64,000 bases of DNA from Heloderma charlesbogerti (GCA_026122225.1 JANEZZ010002678.1:329501-393500), one strand, 5' to 3'. Numbered from the stretch's first letter, positions 42,618 through 53,875 are shown. The notes: generated from the sequence alone by a model not told the origin. Program-made: numbers and translations.

Positions 42618-45418
42618 CATGATTAGAATATATGAAAAGGAATTTGAGTTCTGGATAAAGAATTATTTTGTGTTTGTTTGTTTCATCCTGACCCAAATCC
42701 TTATTTGTCTTGCACCATTTCATTAGCTTTGGTTCTAATATTGGTTTTGACTGCAAGTTCTAATATTTTGGGTTGACTGATGCTTCAGTGTTATTGGATA
42801 CAGTTTGGATACAGCATAATATTTGAGAAAGACAAATACATTATTTCAATCTACTCGCTATATACAATTCATATTTTTATAAACTTCAATTGTGTCTCCA
42901 CAGTTCAACGAAACATACATATTATTTAGTACTGGTTCTCAGGGGCAAACAGCCTCAGTGCAATCTCTTCTGACTGTATGGAGATCACATGAAGAAGTGT
43001 AAGAACAGGCACTCCATGGATACAGTACTGCTGTGATGATTACCATGGCTGCAGCAGCTCCAAAAAAGACATTTCAGGAGAAATGAATCCATAGAGAATG
43101 ATGGTCAGGCTCCACACAGCAGGTTCATCTCACTAATGGCTGGTTGTAGATTACTTATGTTGTTGCTGTTGTTGTTGTGGCAGGAAATTCTTTTCCACTG
43201 GCATTCATATATTGTCTATAGCCCTTTTTGAGTGTTCTATCCCAATGTGATTACAGTTGCATGAGAAGAACAATATGCCCTGACTCAGGGCCCTAAATCA
43301 TGTGGGGGAACCAACATGTATACAGCGGAGGGTTCCCACTTCAGACCTTGTCCCCAAATGAGGGTGACAGGGGAGGAATGGCAGTGGCAAGGACATTGCA
43401 CTGCAGGCGGGCTCAATGAGTAATCCCATGAATGGAGAATGCCTGCAAAGGGCTTATGAGACATGCTCAAGACCAGAGTGCCTTTCCAGTCTGACAAGTT
43501 CTACATTACAGATGAATGTATTCTCATTTCTTATTTATATAGGTGGGTAAAAGGTGGGTCCCTGCTCCAATGAGCTTACTGGGATCAATACATAATAAAG
43601 GGAAGGGACAGTAGATGGGTGGATTAAGATTCAAATGATTAAGGATCATCATGTAATTCAGAAATATTGAATATCATGCAACATTTATTTCATGAGATGA
43701 TGGGGAAAATGTAACATCCCTGCAGAAATATGACAGGCAAAATTAAGCAAAAGCACACATCCATGATGACCAAATGTAAGCTGATTTTCAAGAGAGAATT
43801 TTTTTAAAAAATTGTAAACTAATTTTAAAAAGTGCTCAGTGGGGACATGAAGGAAGAGAGATTTTCTGTCTCCCCTACAAGCAGTGAGAACCGGTGACAG
43901 AGAAAGTTAGCAGACAATGCTACAGGAAATGGAAAGGAAGAGTCTATTAAGGGCTTTCCCTCTTCATTCAAATTATGTATAATTTTCAGAGTACTTCAAA
44001 CTGAGCCTTAGAAAGGAAGTTATAGTTTAGTACAGGTCAGCCTGTGTCAGGATTATGCTGCCAAAGGAATTACTGAAGGAAGTTGAAATGTAGGCTATCT
44101 GCATAAGCTGGAGGAAGTGATGCTGAATGTTAAAAAGACACCTGAAAGGAAAACTGTGATTTGTTATGGTCATAATAATGTAAAGTGAGTTGTTTTTAAA
44201 AAGATGTTTTTATTTAGAGAGTATACAAAATGAAAGAAGACAAAAAATGTGTTTGAGTCATCGTGCACATGCGTCTTAGTCCCATTCAAGGTTGATCGAT
44301 AGTGCAAAAATGCACAGATAAAGGACACTGGCAGTTAACCTGAGCAGTCATGGTGTTAAGAGATAACAGAGGCTTCCTGGCCAACCCTCTTCAGTGTTTT
44401 GAACAGGTTGCAGTGTATGGCAAAATACCATATTAACTGGGGAGTTTTGGACAGCTCGTGATAAAGTGCCACATGGCAGTCTGCTACTGAAGCTGAAAGC
44501 AGTGGGAGCTGCAAACAGAAGTGGGGATAACATTTGAAACATAACAAAACAAAACACCATAGATGAAAAGCAGGGTCCCACTAGAGAAAAGCGTGGAGTG
44601 CAACCCCCACAGGGACCATTGCAAGGACATTTAAGGATTTCATGTTCGCCTGATTAACTAAGATGAAGAGGCCAGCTGCAAACTTTCACATCCTGATAAT
44701 ACAAACGTTGGTGAACAATTCATATCTGCATATAGGACATGGATTTGTGATGCTTTTAGGCTAATGTACAGAAAAGGGACATTCACTGTAGACAATCATG
44801 CCACTCAGGGTTTATCGATGCTTCAGTGTTATTGGATACAGTTTGCATCCTCAGTAATTTTCCTCAGTGAGAATTAAGAGAAAAGTGATGGCAAGAACGC
44901 CAGGCTCTCTGCTTGTCTGAGAGAAAACCTGCCAACAGATCTATAAACTGTTGGGGCTACAGATCCAGGAGAAGAACAAATTATTACAAGCATTGACTCT
45001 AAAGCTGAATAAAAGGGCTTGGTGATACATGGCTCAGGAAGAAAAACTCTTCAGGTCTAGTTCTTATACAATCTCCTTGTGGCAGTGATGGAAGGGCTGG
45101 ATTGGGAGGAACTAGGGACTAAAAAAATGACAGGAAACTACTTTCCACTAGAAGAGGACTGCATAACTCAAATTACTTCAACTGCTACTTTTCAAAAAGC
45201 TTATTCAAGAAGGTCATATCACTACATTAAATGAGAGTGCTTCAAAATGCTGTCATCTTTTAAAAAAAGTTTACCCTTTTTTCTGTCTCTGCATTCCTCA
45301 GTGTATGTTGACTTCTGTTTACTGCTACAGGTGCCTCTGAAGACCTCTCCCCATTAATTTTCCTTTTCTCTCTCCTCCCCATAATACTCTCTCTTCTTTT
45401 TTGCCTGTACCCCATGGA
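42618..45418. other. Long unassigned stretch flanked by a duplicated 29-mer
   Basis: No gene or repeat family recognised over 2.8 kb. It contains an exact 29-bp duplicate: GATGCTTCAGTGTTATTGG followed by ATACAGTTTG at 42779-42807 and at 44817-44845. A (TTG)n patch lies near 43160-43178. Confidence 0.45.
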
Positions 45419-45462
45419 GGAGGAGTCTTCTTCTCCTCCTCCTCCTCCTCCTCTCCCTCCTC
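45419..45462. repeat. (CTC)n microsatellite
   Basis: A CTC/CTT run. Poly-serine and poly-glycine frames through it are artefacts. Confidence 0.9.
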
Positions 45463-46222
45463 GCACTACATCTGTAACCCCATTTCTCAGTTACTCTTCT
45501 GTTTGTGTTTCCCTGCTAAAAAGCATTTTTGCAGCTCCTTTTCTTGGCAACTCCCTCTGCTCTCTCTGCACTCAGTAGAACTCCCCCCTCCTCTCTCTGT
45601 ACCATCACAAGTCTCCTGACACCTCCATCTCTCCATTCTCCCCATTTCAAAGTTTAAGCTCTATTTTTCCTGGGCACAAGGCTTTCCCGCTCCTATCAAT
45701 TCACAACAGTGAAGGACTCTCAGATGCAGGTGAGTCATGGAGGGTGTCTGGCTGCAACAGGCTAGAAAAAAAAAACCCATTGCCAAAGAATGACAGCATG
45801 CACCTCTGAATCCAGGAAGAGGAGGAGAAGTACAGACGCTATTTCAGTCATTCTCTTGCCTCAACCCCCCCCCCCAATTTTGGATGAGATTAGGAGGCCC
45901 TTAGATGTCTTCATAAAGATGTGGGAAATGGCCACACACAGTGGGCATTTGTAATTTCTCCAGGGAGGTCTCAAATGGAAAGGGAATAGATCACATTCAG
46001 CCCAGGAACTATATGGTAAGCAAGCCTGTTCTGGGTCATGTCTTTTGGGCAAAGAATATTTATAATGGCAAGTGCTCATAAGATGTCTTCAGGGTACTGC
46101 CTGGAAGCTGAAAGGACGATGCTTTCTGCTTTTCTTGTTTTGCCATGTTCTCAGTTAGAATAAAGAATAGGGGTCTCCACTCTTATTTTTAGAAAATGTG
46201 CCAAAAAAGACACATCTTTTTA
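45463..46222. other. Unassigned, pyrimidine-rich DNA
   Basis: Strong C/T bias up to about 45640, otherwise nothing recognised. Confidence 0.4.
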
Positions 46223-46397
46223 AGTTGGCCTTTTCAGTATCACTGCTGTGTTTAATGTATTTAATGATGTTTGATTATTGTTCTTAAGGGGTTTTTTTAT
46301 GTTGTTTTTACTTTTAATTTGTTGTATCCACCATGGTGTTTTCCTCCCCAGAAAGGTGGTATAAAAATATTAAAAATAAAAATAAATAAATAATCCA
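46223..46397 (+). mobile_element. L2-like LINE 3' tail
   Basis: GGCCTTTTCAGTATCACTGC, then TTTTAATTTGTTGTATCCAC, GAAAGGTGGTATAAAAATAT and an (AAAT)n tail are a sense L2-type 3' end. 5'-truncated. Confidence 0.7.
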
Positions 46398-47681
46398 GGT
46401 AAAGGCAGACAAAGAAGGGAAATCCAAAGTCAAGCCCAAATGTAACTCTCCACCATCGAAATCGATAGGCATTTTAAAATAAAGGGTACCTGGCAGGGCT
46501 GTGAGGTGAATCTTATTTCAACCAGCACTTACATCCTGGTTGAAACAGATGGGACTGGAGGAGGGGATCTTGTACTGCAGCGTGGCTACGACCCTGTCGC
46601 CTTCCCTGTTATCTCCTAGCTGCAAAAAAACAACAACAGCCCGCTTCTCGCAGGGGTGTCTGACAACTGGGTGCAAGGAGAGCAGCCCTCTAGCTATTTC
46701 AGTCCCTCTTATTTGGGTCCAAGGCATTAGTGGTTCCTGGTATGATCAGTGAAGTTAAAGGTTGGCATTAAGCAATTATTTCACACCCCCATCAACACTG
46801 TAGGGGCAAAGGCTGACTAGAAGGGAAGCAGTATGTATACAAACCCCCCCCCCCGCACCCCCGTTTAAGTAAAGGCAGAAGCCAGGGAAGGGTCACATTC
46901 CCAGCTGGAAATGAAATCAGCTCCACCTGGCAGAAAACCAAGAAGGAGAGATTGGCGGCAGCAGTGATACCATCTGCCCTCCCGTAGGACCAACCCTCCG
47001 GGGAGATTCGGGAGCCAGCCTGCCCCAATGAGGTAGAGCTTACACATCTGTGCGCCAGATATATTGAATCTGGTCCATTATCTGCCTGGATGCTTGAGAG
47101 GGGGAACCCACCGCAATGCACTAGCCAAAGCAACGATAGCATCAGCAGCAACAAAGAGAAACCGCCCTCCCCGCCCCCGGTTACAATTCAAACACACGCA
47201 CGCAACGCTCAGGCAAGTAAGTCCATTATGCACAAATTTAGGTGAAGCCTGGAGGTATGTAGGAAGCATTAGCAAACTAGTCTGGAACAAAACAGGGCTT
47301 AAACTTATTCACAAATACCCTGCCTTTTCAAGGAATAAATGACACTGGGGATTTCTTTCCACAAGAATTTCAAATTCATTCAGATGTTGATTTCTGTGTC
47401 AACAAGGTTCTGTCCAAATGAATTTGTTTCCTAGATTCTACGGAAGCCATGGCTCAGTTTTGAAAGGCTTGAAAATGAGTTTGGGGGAGTTGGGCTTGAA
47501 GTGGAAGCACTACTTAGGACTCAACTGACAGCAATTAAATCATAATCCCCCCCCCCACACAAACAAATACAAATTAGCCAAAGTGCACAGCCCTAGCGTC
47601 TACCTCTTTTTGAGCATATGTGATACTGAGGATGGTGAAATGAATCTTCCAGCTCATAACAGACACACTTCAGTGCTGTCA
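46398..47681. other. Unassigned DNA with a CpG-containing GC-rich patch
   Basis: About 46855-47210 is richer in C+G and retains several CpGs. On the minus strand it has a GC-box-like GGGGGCGGGGAGGGCGG followed by a frame beginning MLSLLWLVHCGG. This could be a promoter and signal-peptide exon, or chance. No splice-confirmed exon can be called. Confidence 0.35.
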
Positions 47682-47858
47682 GAGGAACACAGGAAGCATC
47701 CTTATACCGAGTTATACCATTGGTCCACCTAACTCAGTATTATCTACACTAATTGGCTCTCCATGTTTTCAGACAGCCCTAACTGGAGATGCCAGGGATC
47801 TCCTGAATGCGAAACATCTGCTTTACCACTGACCTGCAGTCTGTGCCCTGAGCCATCC
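47682..47858 (-). mobile_element. tRNA-derived SINE, antisense, nearly full length
   Basis: AGGAACACAGGAAGCATCCT, TATACCGAGTTATACCATTG, GGTCCACCTAACTCAGTATT, AGGGATCTCCTGAATGCGAA and CTGCTTTACCACTGACCTGC are the reverse complement of the 37.94-kb SINE from tail to A box. Confidence 0.82.
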
Positions 47859-48568
47859 CTTGGGCGAACCCAGAGACAGAGAGGAGGAAGAAGTAAACAC
47901 TCCTGGGATATGGCATTGACAGTTTAAGTTTTATTTTGTGAAAATTACTTCCAGTTTATTTCAATCATCCTCTGTGTCAAGAAGCTAGGTTTGCAAACTG
48001 ACGTATGACAATATCCCATTAGCACCAAGAACAGCATCCATTGGGGTGTCCATTGCAGCAAACAGTGTATATGTAAGAAGGAAAAAGAACACATCAAAAT
48101 GCCACTTCTTTGCCCATATTGGAGAAGAACAAAGGAAGGTAAACCAAGATTGTTCCATTTTCCTATGGAATGCAGTCCATGCAGTGTAAATCTGCCTACA
48201 GCCTTTTTATCTTTCCTTCAGACACTTCACCTTGTGACAGAAGTTTGATGTTCTGGACAGCCTGTAGTGAGCATCACAAAAGCAGCAAATAAAATACGGG
48301 CATGCTTCAAGTGTGTGCATGAGAGATCCAAGAGGATTTACTGTTATGTGAACTGTGAGTTTAACGGGCTGGAAGGCTTTCTCGACACTTATATAGGTGT
48401 ATCGCTTCAGAAACTTTCCCCCTCTTTTTGCTCCTGTCCCTTACCACCGATTGCAGTAATGGCATAAGCCGGGTAGTAGAATGGTCTGCTGGGACTTCTC
48501 CTGCACATGTCCCTTCGAAATGAATGGGAATTAAGCAGAACTTTTCTCAGCAACATCTGTTGGATCTA
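47859..48568. other. Unassigned DNA
   Basis: Nothing recognised except a weak CTTCGAAATGAATGGGAATT word near 48513 from the short interspersed repeat family. Confidence 0.4.
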
Positions 48569-48816
48569 ATGGCACAATCCCGTGCTCACTCGGGACCAAA
48601 ACAGACATTACTTTAAAAGTGTGTCTCAGCAGCTATACCATTTAAAACACATTTTTTACTCTAGAGTAAAAACTAAGACCCTAGTGTGATGGATGAGTTG
48701 CTTTCAAGATGTGGATCAGGGCCCATGTGCCTGCTCTAGAGTAAAAATTGAAATAAGACATAGCTACTAGACACACCTTTAAAATAATGTTTGCTTTGGC
48801 CCTAAGGGCACAATTG
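48569..48816. mobile_element. Long-arm palindromic DNA element
   Basis: The left arm (about 48590-48667: GGGACCAAAACAGACATTAC, TTTAAAAGTGTGTCTCAGCA, TTTTTTACTCTAGAG) is mirrored by the right arm (about 48735-48806: CTCTAGAGTAAAAATTGAAA, GACACACCTTTAAAATAATG, TTTGCTTTGGCCC). Arms of about 72 bp enclose a 70-bp centre. The outer GGCACAATCC word recurs in direct orientation at both ends. Confidence 0.78.
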
Positions 48817-49077
48817 ACACAGAACTAATTGCAATGTATCCAAGTGATAGTCTGTATCTATGTTCTGATACCCGAGGACAACATACATCTGTTTTGTATC
48901 TGTTATGTTAAGAAGGACACATGAGTGTTTGTAGTGACCAATGCCCCTGCTCACATGTATTTGGAAGAAAATAGACACCAACCATAGACAAGAAAGTTTG
49001 TTCTATTACAGATTGTACTCCAATTGTATTTGGAACCTGAGTGCAAAATGTACAATGTGTGTGTGTGTGATATGTGG

Positions 49078-49321
49078 AGCTATTGGGCAGTATCCAATGC
49101 TGCCCATCTGCGAACAGGGCCCACACCACTTCTGTTCTGCAAGTGGCCAGCCCCGACCATTCCCTTCCACAAGCAGTGCGCACCGCTTGCGGAATGGAGA
49201 TTTAGCGCTTCTGGGAGCAAGCCCTGAAACAAGCAGAAGTGCTTGTTTCTGGAATGGAGTAGACCTCCCTTATGCAAGCTGGCCACTCACAGGCTGTCTC
49301 CATTGGATGCTTCCCATTAGC
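49078..49321. mobile_element. MITE with GCTATTGGGCAGTATCCAATG ends
   Basis: The left end GCTATTGGGCAGTATCCAAT is mirrored by the right end CATTGGATGCTTCCCATTAG. Internal inverted words CCATTCCCTTCCACAAGCAG and CTTGCGGAATGGAG, and GCACTTCTGC-type pairs, give a folded structure. Non-coding, 244 bp. Confidence 0.68.
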
Positions 49322-49386
49322 AGGTTTCCACGTGTGGCAGCTTCTGCCCTTGACTTGAATATGCCCATGTGTGCATGCACCTCTTG

Positions 49387-49605
49387 TGACCAGGTGAGAC
49401 GTGTGTCTTGCTCAGTCGGCTGTCCAGGTGCTGTGGATGGGCAACTTCAAGGCCCAGCTCTTCCTTCAGATGGTTCTTCATCTTTATACTGAACTTGGAC
49501 TGGACAGCCCTTAAAACAGAGGATGAGAACAGTCCTCTGGTAGCACTTTAAATGATAGTTTGTCCTCTGTAAAAGAGGAGACATGGCCACCCCAATCTAC
49601 TTGCG
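49387..49605. repeat. Fragment of a dispersed element shared with 55.95-56.44 kb
   Basis: GTGACCAGGTGAGACGTGTG, GATGGGCAACTTCAAGGCCC, GAACTTGGACTGGACAGCCC, TTAAAACAGAGGATGAGAAC and AGACATGGCCACCCC parallel the right half of the element at 55.95-56.44 kb. Confidence 0.65.
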
Positions 49606-49800
49606 TGTTAAGGTGTATGCATGTAGGCACATTGCAGGTATGCAATGGAATGTGTATGTGGTAGGGCAGAGTATGCATGTCCATTGAACAAGTGGAAGAG
49701 CAGCAAGAAGCTCTGAAGAAGGCTACAGGGTCAACTGTGAAGCCATTATGTCAGGGTAAAGAACGTTCTTTTCTTATCCTAAATAAGAAATATTTACTTG

Positions 49801-49904
49801 AATAGAATAGAATAGAATAGATTCTGTTCTGTTCTATTCTATTCTATTCTATTCTATTCTATTCTATTCTATTCTATTCTATTCTATTCTATTCTATTCT
49901 ATTC
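49801..49904. repeat. Strand-switching (AGAAT)n/(ATTCT)n microsatellite
   Basis: Four AGAAT-type units are followed by about sixteen ATTCT units, its reverse complement. The flanks ACTTGAATAGAAT recur on the right side (49905-49918). Confidence 0.92.
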
Positions 49905-49978
49905 CACTTGAATAGAATCTTCTCATTTATTGCTTTAGGAAGATCTGTACATCTCAACAAACAACACAGTATTATCAG

Positions 49979-51500
49979 CTGCTCCAGATGTCCTGCCACC
50001 TGAAGTGGGAGAAGGTGTGCTAACACTCTGTCGCCACCAGCCTTGTGCATGTAACCTACCATTATTGCTCTGCTGCTGCCCCATGCACACACATGCATGT
50101 GCGCTGCCACCCACCAAATGAGGGATCAGGCAGGTGGGTGGCCTCTTTGGAGAGCCGCCCAGGCCTGAATGCCACACCTTGAGGGCCCTTCCTTGGGGAG
50201 GCATTGTGAGGTGGCCTTGGAGACAGCCTGGGCTGTACTTTAGGAGAGTCAACAGAGCAAAACACTGGGCAGGCAGGCTCTCTGGATTCTTTGAGGATTA
50301 TTCCAAAGTGAGAGATTGGGCAATGTCTCCAGAGAGCTGCCCAGGCCCAAATGCTGTGCTTTGAATCATAGAATCATAGAATAGTAGGGTTGGAAGGGGC
50401 CTACAAGGCCATCGAGTCCAACCCCCTGCTCAGTGCAGGAATCCAAGTCAGAGCATCCCTGACAGATGGTTGTCCAGCCTCATCTTGAACGTCTCTAGTG
50501 TGGGAAAGCCCACCACCTCCCTAGGTAATTGGTTCCATTGTCATATTGCTCTAACAGTCAGGAGGTTTTTCCTGATATTCAGCCGGAATCTGGCTTCCTG
50601 TAACTTGAGCCCATTATTCCTTGTCCTGCACTCTGGGATGATCGAGAAGAGATCTTGGCCTTCCTCTCTGTGACAACCTTTCAAGTACTTGAAGAGTGCT
50701 ATCATATCTCCCCTCAGTCTTCTCTTCTCAAGGCTAAACATGCCCAGTTCTTTCAGTCTCTCTCCATAGGGCTTTGTTTCCAGTCCCCTGATCATCTTTG
50801 TTGCCCTCCTCTGAACCCTCTCCAGTTTGTCTGCATCCTTCTTAAAGTGTGGTGCCCAGAACTGGACACAGTACTCCAGATGAGGCCTAACCAGTGCTGA
50901 GTAGAGGGGAACTAGTACTTCCTGGGATTTGGAAGCTATGCTTCTATGAATGCAGCCCAAAATAGTATTTGCCGTTTTTGCAGCCACATCCCATTGTTGG
51001 CTCATATTCAGCTTGTGATCGACAACAATTCCAAGATCTTTCTCGCTTGTAGTGTGGTTGAGCCACGTATTTCCCCATGTTGTAACTGTGACTTTGGTTT
51101 CTTTTTCCTAGGTGCAGAACTTGGCATTTATCCCTATGAAATGTCATTCTGTTGTTTTCTGCCCCGTGCTCCAGTCTATCCAGATCACTTTGAATTTGTG
51201 GGGCTCTTCTTCAATTGAGACATTGTGAGATGGCTCTGGAGACTGCCTGTACAGGCAATACAGGCAGTCTCCAAGGCCACCCCACAATGCCTCACTTTGA
51301 GGAAGGACCCCTTGAAGTGCAGCATTTGGGCCTGGGCGGCTCTCTGGAGAGGCCACCCACCCGCCTGATCTCTCATTTGCTGTGTGGTGGTGCACATGTG
51401 TATGCATGCATACGGCAGTAGCCGCAGCAGAGCAATAATGATAGGTGCACATGCTCAGGGGTGTGGCCTCTCCTTGGAGCACCTCTTCAGCTCTCACTCT
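49979..51500. mobile_element. Inverted-repeat complex of three related units, interrupted by CR1
   Basis: Unit A (about 49979-50245) reads CATTATTGCTCTGCTGCTGC, GGGATCAGGCAGGTGGGTGG and GGCATTGTGAGGTGGCCTTG. Unit B (about 50300-50364 plus 51198-51258) repeats it in the same orientation. Unit C (about 51259-51500) is the reverse complement (GGCCACCCACCCGCCTGATC, GCAGCAGAGCAATAATGATA). B and C meet at CTGCCTGTACAGGCAATACA, a hairpin centre. The CR1 copy splits unit B. No coding signal; class unknown. Confidence 0.72.
50365..51197 (-). mobile_element. CR1 LINE, C-terminal RT region and 3' end, antisense
   Basis: This is a 5'-truncated CR1 whose 3' end with octamer repeats (ATAGAATCATAGAATAG) is at the left. 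The minus strand is open at 50541-51005 for 154 codons. In order it reads QWDVAAKTANTILGCIHR, LVPLYSALVRPHLEYCVQFW, KLERVQRRATKMIRGLE, KRRLRGDMIALFKYLKG and NNGLKLQEARFRLNIRKNLL. These are the thumb/C-terminal part downstream of the catalytic YADD, which is missing. The element would have encoded an RT acting at the 3' octamers. The residual open frame shows it is comparatively young. The word CTTTGAAT occurs at both junctions (50359-50366 and 51188-51195) and may be a target duplication. Confidence 0.93.
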
Positions 51501-51756
51501 GGTATAGTATTTAGACTGAAAGATGGGGGTGGAGGCTGCTCCAAGGAGCTCTTCTGGCTGCCCTTTTGTTTGGCATTTGCAGTGGGAAAACAGGGCTGGT
51601 GTGACAGTGGTGACAGTGCCCATGGGGGCCCTCCCAATGGGAGGGGTGTATGACCCATCTCTCCTTCCTGACCTGCTGCCTGAGCAGGGGATTCACCCTG
51701 TCTCATTAGAGGGCCGGCCATGCGTAGAACAGCCTTCCACAAGTTGGGGAGATCTC

Positions 51757-51847
51757 TTTGTTTCCAAAGTTGCTCTGTCTCTGGACCAGCTCACACATGA
51801 CATTTTGATCATCAGTGCAAGGCCCTGGGTATGCAATTGTGTGGACA
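51757..51847. repeat. Local direct repeat, copy 1
   Basis: The core CTCTGTCTCTGGACCAGCTC, ACACATGACATTTTGATCAT, CAGTGCAAGGCC (51773-51824) recurs at 52422-52473 with one mismatch, followed in both by CCTGGGTATG and GTGGACA. Confidence 0.85.
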
Positions 51848-51854
51848 GCCCTTC

Positions 51855-51928
51855 ATGCTGTCTGGGGCATGTTGGGAGATGTTGTCCAACACATCTGGAG
51901 GGCGCCAGTTTGGGGAAGTCTGCAGTGG
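51855..51928. mobile_element. Palindromic MITE, right half only
   Basis: TGGGGCATGTTGGGAGATGT, TGTCCAACACATCTGGAGGG and CGCCAGTTTGGGGAAGTCTG match the right half of the CCAGATGTTTTGGAC family. Confidence 0.65.
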
Positions 51929-52127
51929 AATATCACTATGTAAATCAACCTTATCCTGAATTTCTCTAACACCATCGAGCATAGCCTCTCTCCACATAAA
52001 CCCAAATGAGATGAAAGCAAGGTAGCCTTCAGTGTTAGATGTCCTGCCTTTTGACAACCTGCAAAGTATTTACATACAAATCCACACCTCTGCCCCTCCA
52101 CTTCCGATAGCCTTTGCAATGGCCCAG

Positions 52128-52232
52128 TCTTCTCCAACCTGATGCCCTCCAGATGCAACCATTGGCCATGCTGCCTGGGAAATATGGGAGTGACAGTCCA
52201 ACATGTCTGAAGGCTGGGGAAGGCTGACCTAT
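52128..52232. mobile_element. Palindromic MITE, degraded
   Basis: CAGTCTTCTCCAACCTGATG, CCCTCCAGATGCAACCATTG and, at the other end, CAGTCCAACATGTCTGAAGG, CTGGGGAAGGCTGA. A diverged, partly deleted copy. Confidence 0.62.
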
Positions 52233-52400
52233 CAAGTGCTTATCAAGTGCTGGCCACCTCATCATGGTGTCGTGTTATGCTCTCATTGGGTCTCCTTCAC
52301 ACCTTCATCCCCTTACCATACTGCCTTGCTCAGAGCTGCTTCACGAAAATACCTGAAAACGCCTAATAGTGGAGCCATCCCTGGATGGAAACCAAATTAA

Positions 52401-52506
52401 ATTTGTTGGTTTTCAAAGTTTCTCTGTCTCTGGAACAGCTCACACATGACATTTTGATCATCAGTGCAAGGCCTTGACTGACCCTGGGTATGTATTTATG
52501 TGGACA
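52401..52506. repeat. Local direct repeat, copy 2
   Basis: Partner of 51757-51847, about 649 bp downstream in the same orientation, with a short internal TTGACTGACC insertion after AAGGCC. Confidence 0.85.
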
Positions 52507-53666
52507 ACATATTGCATAAACTGGGAAAGCATTGATGAAGCCAGCAACAATTCTCATGATCTCAATGGATGGGGAAAATAGTGTCATTCTCCTGGGAATC
52601 AATGCCAGCTGTATCCATGATTCTGTGGTTCACACGGTTCACACGTTTGTCTGCATAGGCCCGTGCCTGAGCATGATCATAACTGCTCACATGTAGAACT
52701 ATCAAACGTCTTGGCTACAACCTAAGACTGAGTTAGACATAGGTATACAATTAATCAGATTAAGCACACCATGGCCTAGTGCTACTCCATCCTCTCTCTT
52801 TAGATTAGAACTAGAAAGTTACAAGAAATCTCCTCCTCACCCCCAACGTTACCACTGTGTTGGTCAGGTCAAAAATTTAACATTATGTTGTACAGTCCCT
52901 TGACAACAGTCTGGCACCCAAATGTGCCATCTGTTATTTTCTTACACAAACATGGGTGCTATAACTGTCAGTCATTTTCATTTGCTTCACTCCACAGGAT
53001 GAACTGAAAACCTGTTTGGTTACACCTTTTGCATTCATTCATTAGCTGAAAGTGCAGGAGAAATGCTGTGATTTATAATGGACTGTATATATTCAAGGTC
53101 ACTGGAGACAACATGTTGGTTTTGGGCAAGGGATTATGAGAACATTTTAAGCATGACTTGATATGACTGCAATAATCAGAGTGGTACTCACAATGAAGAC
53201 ACCCCCTACCCCCCGCAAGTGTAAATCAGATGACCTCTTTAAAAAATTGAAATGACAATAGGTACAGAAATCCTAAAAGGACTTCTTCATAAAGATGTAA
53301 AACCCCCCTGTTAATTAGTAAGAAAGTTAAACAGTTATTTTGATGTACATATAAAATGTATTTTTCCTGTCCATATTGGTTTATCATACTGATTTTGTAT
53401 AAGTTTGTAGCTGCAATTTCTAAGAGGTGTAGGCTACAATCTTCATGATGTTTATTCCAGAATAATCCTGATGAAGTTTTAACATTTGAAGCTAAATGGT
53501 GCCTATGAACGTAATATAGTAGTTTACTTCTCTGGGTTATATTTTGTTGAACTCAAGACATAACCCAGAGGAGAAAACTGTTGAAATTAGTGTTAATAAA
53601 AATGAGAAAGTTATTACAGTACAATTCACCGTCTCTAGAAAATGTTTGTACATAGCTATTTAGTCT
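52507..53666. other. Unassigned DNA
   Basis: Nothing recognised over 1.2 kb. Confidence 0.4.
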
Positions 53667-53787
53667 GCAAGTCTAAGCACATTTACTAGGCACTAAGTTC
53701 TAGTTCAATAGAACTAGGCATTAAGTTCTACTGAACTCAGTGGGGCTTACTTCTGCATAAACATGTATAGGATTCCACTACTGTAAA
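53667..53787. repeat. Short interspersed palindromic repeat
   Basis: AAGCACATTTACTAGGCACT, ACTGAACTCAGTGGGGCTTA, CTTCTGCATAAACATGTATA and GGATTCC match the CTTACCTGGGAGTAAG family. The block TTCTAGTTCAATAGAACTAG, GCATTAAGTTCTA is an internal inverted duplication unique to this copy. Confidence 0.65.
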
Positions 53788-53875
53788 CTTAACATTTCCA
53801 TATCTGCCTACCCTCCTAGGAGGGTAGAGAAAATCAACTTCATCCAGCATCCCTTCTGTTGAGCACCCACATACT

